In this document: one piece after another, positions 46,278-57,900 of the stretch
How the letters are laid out: each line of letters starts with the position of its first letter
How positions within the stretch are numbered: position 1 is the first letter of the stretch
Origin: Quercus robur
Lineage: Eukaryota; Streptophyta; Magnoliopsida; Fagales; Fagaceae
Direction: 5' to 3'
DNA length: 64,000 bases
NCBI RefSeq assembly: GCF_932294415.1
Contig: NC_065545.1
Location: 20,653,357 to 20,717,356, forward strand
Program-made: the position numbers and the translations under genes
The notes under the pieces: generated by a model
What the model was told of the DNA's origin: nothing
What the model saw: the letters and a program-made list of their open reading frames with translations, nothing else
Database searches by the model: none

Positions 46278-48049
46278 AACTAAGCTGCAAACACCACTGC
46301 AGAAGCACTTTCACCAAGCCCATAATACTCTGCAGCTGCACAATGGAAACTCCGCTGCACGGTTGCATTGTGGTTTCAGGCAAGGCAAACCCACAACTTT
46401 GTTCAAGCTGGTCTCCAATTGCTTAAATTCAATCAGTGCTACTGTCATTCTGCTTGAACCAATTGATGCCGCATATTGTTAACCATGTCCTGCAAATTTG
46501 AATGGGATAGTGTGTGTATATATGGGAGACTTCAGGGGCATGTGGGTTGCTTTCTGAGGAGCTGAAACTTTGAATGTGGTATGGCAGATTGTGACAGAGG
46601 TGAGAAAAGGAAAAAGGAAAGAGTGAGTTTTTGGAGGATAAAGATTCAGTGGACGTCAGTGTTCTGACAAGGCAACAAGCACTACACGTGGAAATTCACC
46701 ACCACCAATGAACTTATTTGATAGCATGAGATGGCAGGTGCGGGTGGGAATTGTTTAATGATAAAAGTATGGTGGGCTTTACTATGGCTCAAAGTTTGAA
46801 CTTTGAAAGTGGGTCTTCAAGTGGGGGCCTACCCATTATGCTTGGTTTGTCTTATGGCTATAAATATTATGGCTATTGGTGTTCCAAGCGGTCTAATTCA
46901 ATTTATAATTGGTCTTCTCTTATGTGATGCTGATTTGTACATATGATAATGTAGTATTTGTTTAGAAAGAAATGTACTTAAATTCAATTTTAAAAAAAAT
47001 ATTATTAAAGATTGATATGCTATTTTGGTTTCTATCGGATTTGTTATTGGGTTATGAATGGGTGGGGGGACCCTGGAGGTTCTAAAGTCAATAAAAATCT
47101 TGAGGAAGAGACTAAAAAATCTATAAAGAAAGGGGTAGAGATGTTGGAGTTGGAAGCAAACAGGTTTGATTGGCTTTTCATTTGTCTCTTTGCCCACCTT
47201 TGTGCACTGGCATTTTCTTATTCAAACTTTTGGAGGCTAGAGACTTGTGTCTCACTCTCAAGCCATGGATGATAGACCCTTAGATGTGGTTGGGTTGGTT
47301 TGGCTTCGCACGAGTTCTAATCAAAGTTTAATTGATGAGTTGACCTTATCAAAGATACGAAGCACCTCTGTATTTTTATTTAATGTTCTTTCTTTATACC
47401 ATGTGTTGCTTTTCATTTTGTTGGGGTCACTTCTCTCTCTCAAGGGTTGGTGGGTCATTGCAAGTGGGGCCCGACCTTAGGGAAGTGTATGTGCACGCAA
47501 GGGTAGGCCATGGACCAAAGACTAGTGCTTAGCTTTTGAGCAGAGAATATGACATTCTGGCTTGGATCTTTTTAAATCTATGATGTGAAAAGTAAAGTTG
47601 ATATGAAAGTATACATCTTTTTAGCCCATAATTTGTGGAAGTTTGTATACTTTACACGTTCCAGATACCTGACGTTTTTACTTGTGTAGGAAAGCATATT
47701 GTGCGAGTCACATCTACAGTAATGTTCTAAGTAATATGCTGAGGACATCCTGGTATTCCATTTGATTTTGCTTTCTTAGATCTTTTCCTGAGATAAAAAG
47801 CATTTAACATAAATGGTTCTCAAAATATTGTTTTGATTTTAATTTTTAGACTAAAAGTCTCCATTATATGCCACATTGGCAAATGACTTTAAAAATGAAA
47901 AGAAAAAACGACGAGTCAACAGCAGAAGAACCAAAAGAGAGGGGGAAAAAAAAAAAAAAAAAACAAGAAGCAAAAAGAAGTGTTGTTTAATGTTCTCTAT
48001 TATTAAATCACAACCCTTTTTTCTTTCTGAAGTTTTCTGTATCTCTATT
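46278..48049. other. Downstream of TIC, no further gene
   Basis: About 46278-46990 is probably the TIC 3' untranslated region (mixed composition, ending in AT-rich DNA). The rest has no supportable coding sequence. Poly(A) at 47946-47962 precedes the duplicated block. Confidence 0.5.
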
Positions 48050-48081
48050 ATTCGTCCTGCATCAATCTCCTGTCAGGGTTG

Positions 48082-48112
<31 letters not shown>

Positions 48113-49085
48113 GGGTTTAACTTTTATATTTTCTTGTGATACATTAGAAAAAGTGGAAAAGACTTAAGATTAAATTGCGGTTAAAGGTATAAAATATTTA
48201 CCTTGGTTGTTTTGTTTGTGACCTGGGGGTCTCTAGTATAAAATCGGACTTCAATTATTATTATTATTATTTTCCACTTGAAATTGATTTTAGTTCTTAT
48301 TTAATAAAAGCTTAACCTAAACTAGTTTTGCTACCAAACTATCTAACTCATAATGGAAACAACATGCTGGCAAAATCTTAAAGACCCAACTTTCCCAAGA
48401 GAGTAGATTGACAAGTAAATTATCAAAGAACACGATATTGACAAATAATGGTTTTGCCTTATAAAGGAAAATGAAAACCCATCCATAATGAAAAAGGAAA
48501 GTTTTGGAATTATGAACAAAGAAGTGTCTCATAAGAAAGCTTGAAAACATAGTGGTTACACACCTTATATTTAATATTTAGGACCACAAACTAGATCTTC
48601 CCAATACATTTCGATGCAATTTTTTTTTTTTTTTTTTTTTTTAGTAAGTTACACAAGCCCCATGAATTTTAAGCCCACAACCTCATCCAACACATGTCCA
48701 CTTATGGAGGAGAGAGGCCAATTTGTGTCCAATGTCTTCTTCGGCTTGTCTATCAAATGGATCCTTACCAATATACAAATCTAGAACCGACTGACATAGG
48801 AGTTTGCTTTGGATACTTCTCACCTCATTTCCATCAACTATTGAAATTAACAGAAATAACAGTGAAAACTAGCACATAATGGTCTAAGAATAATACAAAA
48901 GAGAAGGTTCAACCATGCTTGCAGTATCTTTCATTTATTTGATAGGTGTCAATTTTTCAAAAACTAAATTTTCCTAAAAAGAAAGTGAAATATTAACTAC
49001 TGCGTATCATCTAAAGATTAGGGGGTAATTCATTGTAGCGTTCATGTACAAAAAAGTTGAATCTATTGTGGTCCAAATGTTAAGT
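48050..49085. repeat. Segmental duplication, copy A (contains a second FAP1 last exon)
   Basis: It matches copy B (50938-51925 plus 54951-55107) along its length: CCTGCATCAATCTCCTGTCAG, CTTGTGATACATTAGAAAAA, GGAAACAACATGCTGGCAAA, ACCCATCCATAATGAAAAAG and TAAAGATTAGGGGGTAATT. The copies are about 2.9 kb apart in direct orientation. Copy A lacks the 3-kb insertion found in B, so it serves as the empty site. Confidence 0.85.
48683..48837 (-). CDS. Duplicated terminal exon of the FAP1-like gene (copy A)
   Basis: After the acceptor TTTCAATAG the frame continues exon 3 in phase. It reads IDGNEVRSIQSKLLCQSVLD then LYIGKDPFDRQAEEDIGHK, and ends LLHKWTCVG. The stop codon used in copy B is TGG here, so the frame runs five residues further to a TGA. 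The frame is otherwise open, so it could act as an alternative last exon giving 298 residues if copy B's exon (51693-51832) is skipped. Whether it is spliced is not visible from sequence. It could equally be a silent relic. Confidence 0.6.
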
Positions 49086-49254
49086 CCTCATAAATATCTT
49101 TAAGACATTTCTAGAATCCACAATGTAACTAAATAAAGAATATAAAAAATCTTCATCCTTGTGTTGGAAAATTATTGATTAATTCCACTCTCATCTCATA
49201 TGGTGTACTCCAACATGAAACCACAAAGAAATAAATAAGTTCTATTTGAATCAA

Positions 49255-49640
49255 AGAAATGGACCAAATGGACCAAAGTTGATCGAAATGGACTGATGGG
49301 GATTGAAATGGACTGAATGGACCTAAGTGGACCGAAATGGACTGAATTGACAGAACTGGACTGAAACTAACCGAAAGGGACCGAATAGACGGAATGGACC
49401 TAAGTGTACCGAACTGGATCTAGGTAGATTAAAATGGACTTAAAAGGACCGAATGGCTCAAAAGAGACCAAAATGGACTATACAGACCGAACTGAACCGA
49501 AATAGACCGAATTGACCAAACTGGATCTAAGTGGACCGAATTGGACTGAATGGATTAAAAGGGACCAAAAGTGATTGTATAAACCAAACAGCACCGAAGT
49601 GTACTGAACCGGATCGAATAGACTGAAGTGGGCCAAAATT
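49255..49640. repeat. Degenerate minisatellite of GGACCGAA / TGGACTGAA units
   Basis: About 380 bp consist almost wholly of 8-11 base variants such as GGACCGAAATGGACTGAA, GGACCTAAGTGGACC and GGGACCGAATAGAC, roughly 35 units. It lies between the two segmental-duplication copies, 3' of the FAP1 terminal exons. It has no open frame of note. Confidence 0.75.
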
Positions 49641-50325
49641 TTATGCAAACGTGACTCAACAGGAATATAGTAACAATAAATGCTACATTTAAACTTTTAA
49701 ATATTATATAGATGAAAGGTTGATGAGTTATATCTTCAACAACAATGTTTTTGTCCCAAATTTTTTGGGTAAACTATGAATCCATCAAAAATGCCATGTG
49801 CAACCACAATCATGTGTATAAGGTATCAATACTAATCTTACCCCTTTTTCCAAAATTGCCTTTTGATCATATTCAAAGTTGACTTGGACGGAAGATAATT
49901 ACAAAAGCTTGTTACCAGAGCTCAATTACAAATTTATAAGCAAAAATGAAAAACTATGTATTATTTTGCACAATCATAAGTCTAACCTCTATAGTCCTCA
50001 GGTGCAGGTATTTAATTAATGATTATAATGGCCATCTGGCTTATGATCGCTACTCATCAAGGGCTGATCCTGGGCGATTCAGCATTGGCCAAAGCTCCCA
50101 ATGCCACTACTTCATATTCAACCCTTAAATGACAGGTTAATCACATGACTCCATCCTTGATATCGACCATGCTCATGAATGGTCTGATACATGGATGTTT
50201 TCTTCTTTGCTCATCCCTTTAAAATCATTTAAGAAAAAGAAAAAAAAAAAAACTTAGTGCACAAAACTATCACTTTTGCGGAGTTTGGATTTGGGAGAGG
50301 TGATTAGTCATTGGTCAGCCTTACT

Positions 50326-50386
<61 letters not shown>

Positions 50387-50937
50387 TTTAAAATTTTCTT
50401 GTTTTTTGAAAAGTTTATCCTAACTTGTGATACGTCGTCTTTGGTGAAAGACACTTGCTATCGCCTTAAAGCCCAACTCCATAACACTTAAAAAGCCTTC
50501 CCCCCCACCCCCAAAAAAAAAAAAAAAAAACTTTTAGCCACCAGATTGCTTTAAATCGAACCCAAAACCCTTCATGCAACCCCAAGTAAATTCCTTCACC
50601 CAATTTTGATAATACTCCAGCTCATTTTAAAGCCTTTTTAACTCAATTTCAGTTCTTAAAACTTCAGGGTGATTCTCATATTTCTCCTTAAAAATCTGTA
50701 CGAGATAGGCAAGATATGTGCACAATATACTGAACGGAAACTTTGAGAACAATTTTTTACCTTAAGCTCTAGAATTGAGGAAACATTGCTTCTGTTACTA
50801 TGCCGCTTCAAGAAGGATTCCACACTCTATAATTTGATATTGATTAACTTTTTTTTTTTTGGGTTTCAATGTTGAATAGAGGAAACATTGCTTCTGTTAC
50901 TATGCTGAATAGAGGAAAACACCTATTCTAATTCACG
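49641..50937. other. Spacer between duplication copies
   Basis: AT-rich with a very long poly(T) tract (about 50330-50381). A 27-bp direct repeat beginning GAGGAAACATTGC occurs at 50777 and 50879. No gene is supported. Confidence 0.55.
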
Positions 50938-51925
50938 ACCTGCATCAATCTCCTGTCAGCGTTGTGAACTTTTATATTTCTTGTGATACATTAGAAAAAG
51001 TGCAAAAGACTATGATTAAATTCGGTTAAAGGTTAAAGTTAGAAAATTTATGCCATGGTTGTGGCCTGTGGGGTATTTGTACCACCTTACTAATTCAGGT
51101 CAACTTATCTTCACCCTTCAAATCAGTGTCTTCAAGATTTTTGAAAAAGTATATATGCCTAGAAAGACAGATGGACATTGAAGGATCTAAAAAGATAAAG
51201 AAACAGATGGTTGTCTTGTTTGTGATTTGGGCGTCTCTTAGTATAAAATTGGACTTCAATTATTATTATTATTTCACTTGAAATTGATTTTAGTTCTTAT
51301 TTAATTAAAGTTTAACCTTAACTAGTTTTGCTACTAACTCATAATGGAAACAACATGCTGGCAAAATCTTAAAGACCCAACTTCCCCAAGATAATAGATT
51401 GACAAGTAATTATCAAAGAACACAGCATGACAGATAATGGTTTCACCATAAGGAAAATGAAAAACCCATCCATAATGAAAAAGGAAAACTTTGGAATTAT
51501 GAACAAAGAAGGTCTCATCAGAAATCTTGAAAACATAGTGGTCACATCCCCTATATTAAATATTAAAATTGAACTACAAGTCTACAAACCAGATCTTCCC
51601 AATATATTTTGGTGCCAAAGGAGAAAATTTTTTTATTGATAAGTTGCACACGCCCAATGAGTTTTGAACCTACAACCTCATGCAACACAAATCTACTTAT
51701 GGAGGAGAGATGCCAAATTGTGTTCAATGTCTTCTTTGGCTTGTCTATCAAATGGATCCTTACCAATATACAAATCTAGAATTGATTGACACAGGAGTTG
51801 GCTCTGGATACTTCCCACCTCCTTTCCGTCAACTATAGAAATTAATAGAAATAACAGTGAAAACTAGCACATAAAGTTCTAACAATATTATAAAAGATAA
51901 AATAGAAGTTCAACCATACCGGCAG
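50938..51925. repeat. Segmental duplication, copy B, first part
   Basis: Aligns with copy A from about 48050 to 48928. It includes the FAP1 terminal exon at 51693-51832. Alignment stops at the 3-kb insertion and resumes at 54951-55107. Confidence 0.85.
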
Positions 51926-54900
51926 CTACATATTTTGTCCCTAACCTTTCAAATATGTCAAGTTGGTCCCTAACCTTTTAATATTGTGTCAAAATAGTTC
52001 CTGACGTTAAGTGATGGATGAAAAATGTTGACATGGCTAACAGCCAAAACAAAAATAATAATTTATTGCCACATTGACTGCCACCTGTATTAACATGTCA
52101 ACATAACCTTAAATTAAATTAAAAAAAAAAAAGTCAGATAAGTGATTAACACAGCTCGTGAGGAAAATTTTGGGATAAAAAAGTTGATTTCTCCATTTAT
52201 ATAAATTTACATCTTTCAGTCACACTTGTTTTGTACATATAGAAACTCATGGAGATTCTTGTCTTTTTCTTATTTTTTTGTTTTGTTGTTGTTGTTGACA
52301 CCCTATTTTGCAACTCGCATTTAACTTCACATGGAGGGTAAAAGGATAATTTTATCTTGGAAATATGCATCTTGATTTTGGTAATTAGATCCTTAATCTT
52401 ATTTCACCAAAATGATTTTGATGTTGTAACGATCAAATCGACTAGTCATGAGCCCTAATCGGACCATCAGATTGAAAGTTATCATCAAATCAAGTTTTAA
52501 TGGTTGAGATGCACTATTACAAATTGAGTTCGATTATATGTGATTATGAACAATTGATTTCAATTGGTTATAAGTATAATCAATTTAAGATCGATGATGT
52601 GTCATAATTTGATTGGTTATGACTACATTTTATGGTAGAGTTGTACACTTTTAATTAACTAGATAGTTAAACATGAATTATTTAATGAGTAATTTGTGCA
52701 ATTATCTTTTAATTAGAGTAAATTTGGAACTAATTAAGTCTGAAATGGGAGTGATTGGAGTCATTTAATGTTAATTGAGAGCTAATTTGAGACCTATTAA
52801 GGTTAATTGTACTGAAACCATTTTCTAACAAATGACCTCTGCTCACCATTTTATCATTATCTCTCAGAATATTTTGAATCTGTGAATGAGGTTAATTTTC
52901 TCAGAAACTAGACATTCGGGGCTTCAATTTGAACAAAAGAATGAGACAATTCCGATCAGAATTGAGACATATATGATTTTTTGAAGTCGGCTCTACAAGC
53001 TATTACAGAAGTTACGGGAAAACCGAACTTTGCTTGCTCATCACTCTCATCAATCTCCACATTTAATGCACTAGATTTTCCCAAAGGCTAAAATGAGGTC
53101 TAGGTTCATGATTCTTTATTTACCCTCATTAAATGGTCTTCCATTCATATTTCCTCTACCACTACTATATAAATTCCCTTTCTCCTTCATTCAAAAAAAA
53201 AAAAAAAAAAACCCTCTTCCCCTCTCTTGAGTTCTAGTGAAGTTGAGTAGTCTTGTCATATCTTGGTTTTCCTGAGACTCAAGGTATTGAGTGAGATTCA
53301 CTCTTCTTCTCCTAACTCTTCTTTTCCTTTACCCTTAGGGCCTTTACTAAGAGTCTCCTCCTCCACCATATGGATCTTGCATGAAGGTATAATCCCTTTC
53401 TCTAACTTGTTTTTTATGTTTCCATAATGAGAATTTAAGATTAAAGCATGATAGTAATTATTTAAATTCTCTTGAATATGTTTGAATGTTCTTAAATGTT
53501 CTTATGTGTTCTCTACATGTTCTTGGTTGTTCATCATATGTTTATGCATAACACTAGTTTTAATCTTAAATCTACATCAAAAATATGAAAAACATGTTCA
53601 TTTCATAATTCTTTCAAATTCTTGAATCTAGAATATCACCATCCACATACATTTACTAAAATTTATTTTTCAATCCAAATGCAACGCTTAATAAATTGAA
53701 TTAGAGTTTATCACATGCACACACATTAAATTCAACATGTAAATTGATAACATATTGGATAATGTGAAATGAATGTTGACCACCATAGTCTAGAAGACTG
53801 GTTTCACCGGGTAAGGTGGGTGCCTAACACCTTCCCACTTTGTAACATAACCTCCGAGCTTAAATCAAGGGTTAGTAGATCAAATGCTTATCCATGTAAT
53901 TTTCAATTTTTAGATTGTAATTAGGAAACAAAGCCATGTACTTTATCTTAGATTGTATCTAGGACCAAAGTCATGTAATTTTTCTATGATCAATGTAAAT
54001 TCAATTACAAATTAACAAAATGAGAAAATTTTCAATTTTGATTTTTTTATTTATTCCAATAATTAAATAAGTGGCGATTCCATTGTAAAACTCTTAATCT
54101 AAAGGGGAAAATATAACTAGTCGAACCTCCATTTTGAGAGGCAATAACACGACTTCACCCATTCACGTGGGTTTGGCCCAACATCCTATACAAACGGGCC
54201 AGGGGCATGGTCTTTCACAACTGTTGCACTATTTTATGGCTAGCTTAACTGTGACAGTAAAAACTAGCATCACCATAGACCAATTAGCTCTTCTTGCTCT
54301 CAAAGCCCATATTACCGATTACAAAACCTTGGCAAGCAATTGGTCTACCTCTACCTCTGATTGCAACTGGATTGGGATCTCTTGCGGTGCCAAACACCTT
54401 AGAGTCACTACCTTGAACCTTTGTCACATGGGTCTTACAAGAACCATTGCTCCACAAGCGGGAGAAACTTATCATTCCTCCCTCATTTATCCTTCAGAAA
54501 CAGCAATTTTCATGGCTCTGCCCAACGAGTTGGCTTATTTGGGTCAGTTGGAAGTTGACTGCTAGGGATTGAACTCCTTTTTTGGAGTGTTACCATCATG
54601 GCTTGGGTCCTTACCTAAAATCCCTAACGAATTGTTCTAAAGTCGTGAGTTAGGGATTTTGATCCCAAATTTTTCCCCACATGCTGTGTTACTCACTTAT
54701 CTGATTGTCTAAAAAAAAAATTTTAATTTAAGGTTATATTGATATGTTAGTATAGTTGGCCGTAAATGTGGCAATAAACTATTATTTTATTTTTTATTTT
54801 GGCCGTTAGCTATATCAACATTTTTCATCCACAACTTAACGTCAGAGACCATTTTGACACAATATCAAAAGGTTAGGACTAGATTGACACATTTGAAAGA

Positions 54901-57900
54901 TTAGGAACCATATTGACATATAGCGTAAAGGTTAGGGACCAAATACGTAGTTTACCCTTCATTTATTTTATAGATGTCAATTTTCAACAACTAAATTTTC
55001 CTAAAAGAAAGTGAAATTTTAACTACTGCTTATCCTCTAAAGATTAGGGGGTAATTTACTATGGCTTGTATATATAAAAAGTTAAATCTATTGTGTTCCA
55101 AATGTCTTAGCACTTATAGAGGCCATAGCTGAAAGTAAAATAAGTGCAAACTAACAAGAGCAAAAGGTAATCAACAGCTCATGCAGAATAAAAAAGTAAC
55201 TAACAACATAGTCTGCTATGATACAACTTGAAGTCAAGAAAACCTTACTCTTTGTGCAAAGTACATGGCCCGGTTCCCTTGACAGATCTATCAGAGATCC
55301 CCGTGGTATTTTATATTCATCTTTGAACTGTGAAGTGAACCTGAAATGGAACTGCATATTAAGCTGATACAAAAACTATAACGTGCAGGACTTTCTGGAC
55401 AAATTGAACTAGGGGGGAGGGGGAGAGAGGAGAACACAGGACCCCTTTTTGGCAGCAAGCTTTGGAAAACTGGCTCTTCTGTAAAATGGTAAATTGGCTT
55501 CCAATTATGCAAGTTCTTAGTAATTTCAAGTCATTCATTCTTTCAAATATAATGACACTCATATTTACCATTAGTACAGAATAGATGTTTATAAGTCATA
55601 CAATGATTCACCTTTGAAGCAAATCTTTATTGTCCGATCCCCCAAACTTTTGCAGTCTGCTCCCTACTGACTCTTCAAAAGCACTACGTACAGAACGGAT
55701 GCTCAATTTGCTGTAGACTATTTGAAGTCTAACAGTCATACATATATCATTTTCAATGAGATATTCATTAAACTCCTTGTTTTCCTTGAACTCAGTGTTA
55801 GATAGTTTTCCATATTTCTCACTCAGAAATTTTTTTAAGTCATTATCATCAGCATAAACCCCTGAACAAAGGCAAAATGGAGAATAACACAACTTTAGTA
55901 TAATGCATGTGTTTTACTAACAAAAGATATTGATTTTACTCATGAAAAGTGCAATACAAGTCCTAGTAGTATGAGCAAAACAAAATATGAGTTGGTTATA
56001 GTTGCGTTTACAACTTTTCCATATGGGAAGCTTTTTATCTTAAGTAAATGGTTGATGTGATTTTTTTTTCTTATATACCATCAATGCAAGTTAAGAAGAT
56101 GTAGTTAACTTTGCTCGATAAGGAGGTTGATTATTTTTCTAATCCTGTTGTTTTGAAGACTTTATTGATGATACAATGAAATTTAAATTTAGATGTAAAA
56201 CACAAGCCAAATAGGATCTCAGAAATTCACAAATCATCACTGAGTGTTTCCGATTGATTCTAATTCCTCCTATATCACTATTACACATTCCATGCTAGTT
56301 ACAGCACTACATTGTGCAGAAACTGTGTCCAATACTCAGTTGTGTTTCTATGATAGTAAAGGCCCTTACCTGCACCTAAGTGGCAACAATAATAACTTTC
56401 GCACATCACGCTCTCATCAAATAGAGGGCAAAACCTAGTGAAGCAACATAAGGCATCAAAATAATAATTTCCACACAGGATGCATGAATCTACTGCCACC
56501 AATTGGCATTGCTTCCACAATTGTATCTCTAAGTTTTCACTTAAAACTTATTAACTTATGGAACTGCCAACATAACAAAGTTGATGCTGTTATAGATTCT
56601 ATTTAAAAACCAAAAATAAAAAATCAAACAAATTTTTACTTCACATATAAGAGTGTTGTCTCATCAAAGTTAACAATGCATGGTTCCCCAATAACAAAAA
56701 ATCGAAATCCAACAGTGAAAAGTGATGAAATTTTGGAACTCAAAGAAGAATTGTAGTACCAAATGTACAGACATCAATGTTTTCTTATCTAACTTTTAAA
56801 GTGCATGTTTTCTCACTAACAAAAATCAAAACCCAACAGTGAATAAGCAACGAAATTGTGAAACTTGGAGAAGAAATGCAGTACCAACTACCAAAGGCAC
56901 AGACATCAATGTTCTATATTGTACTTTAAATATATGACAAAACTCTTATCAACACAATACATGCAGGTTTTGTTAATAACAAATGCCAAAGCCCAACAGT
57001 GAAAAAACCAATCAAAATTTTGGAACTTGAAGAAGAAATATGGTACCAAATGCACAGACATCAACAAGAACCAAGCCTTAGACCCAATTTGGGGTCGACT
57101 ATAGATCCTCAAAAAACTAATCAAGGTTGGCCACATGTATTATTTTCTATCATTCTATTCTATTTGATGCCATACTCTCTATGAACTCCTAAATTGACAT
57201 GTCATTTTTCACTACTTTTATTAGAGTTACTTTAGGTCTTCTTCAACTTTTTTGTTATCTCAACATGAATTTCACTCTTTCCAACTAGTGCATTAATCGC
57301 TCTCTTCTGTACATGACCAAACCATCTCAAATGACTCTCACTCATCTCTTCATCAATAGGGGTCATCCTTATTTTTAAGCGAATTTCTTCATTTTGAATC
57401 CTATACTTCCTTGTATTTTCAATTATCCATCCTAACATTCTCATCATAGCTAAACAAATTTTATGAACAAATTTTAAATCAAGCAATACTCCTGATGTAG
57501 TTCACCCACATTGCTCTTATCCTATGATTCACGTCTTCTTCGATCTCTCCATCATATTGATTCAGGAATTATTGATTGTTCAAGATATAGGAAGCTCTCA
57601 CTCTTTGGTATCTCTTTGACCATCATTTCTTACAACCTCTTCATCTTTGTTTCTACTCTTACTAAACTTACATTCCATCTGTTCTGTCCTACTTAGACGT
57701 CAGTTTTCTGAAATTTTGCTTCACGTATATGACCCCTCTCTTATCTAACTCAACAATGCATGTTTTCCCAATATCAAAAACCAAAACCCAACAGTGAAAA
57801 AATAATGAAAGTCTGTAACTCGAACAGGAAAATGTTGTAAAGCTAAAATTGTACTTCACACATATATAACACATTTTCTTATCAAAATCAACAATGCATG

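Larger units (their letters stand above)
51926..54950. mobile_element. 3-kb insertion with ~200-bp terminal inverted repeats, inside FAP1 intron 3
   Basis: The left arm (51926-52120) begins CTACATATTTTGTCCCTAAC. The right arm (54721-54950) ends GGTTAGGGACCAAATACGTAG. They are inverted copies over about 195-230 bp (shared TTTTTCATCCA, CTTAACGTCAG, ATTTTGACACAATAT and AATGTGGCAATAAA). The limits are confirmed by the uninterrupted sequence in duplication copy A (about 48920-48935). The interior holds an LTR-like segment and an LRR receptor fragment but no transposase. No clean target duplication is seen. It resembles a Pack-MULE or foldback-type carrier. Confidence 0.75.

Noticed and set aside
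48683..48837. Copy A exon as part of an independent second FAP gene
   Set aside because: Only the last exon lies in the duplicated block; exons 1-3 are not found near it.
49255..49640. Telomere-like or centromeric repeat
   Set aside because: Units are 8-11 bases of GGACCGAA type, not TTTAGGG, and the array is only about 380 bp.
51917..54960. A 9-bp Mutator-type target duplication for the inverted-repeat element
   Set aside because: The flanks (CCGGCAG on the left, TTTACCC on the right) do not match; only short shared words such as TACC are present.
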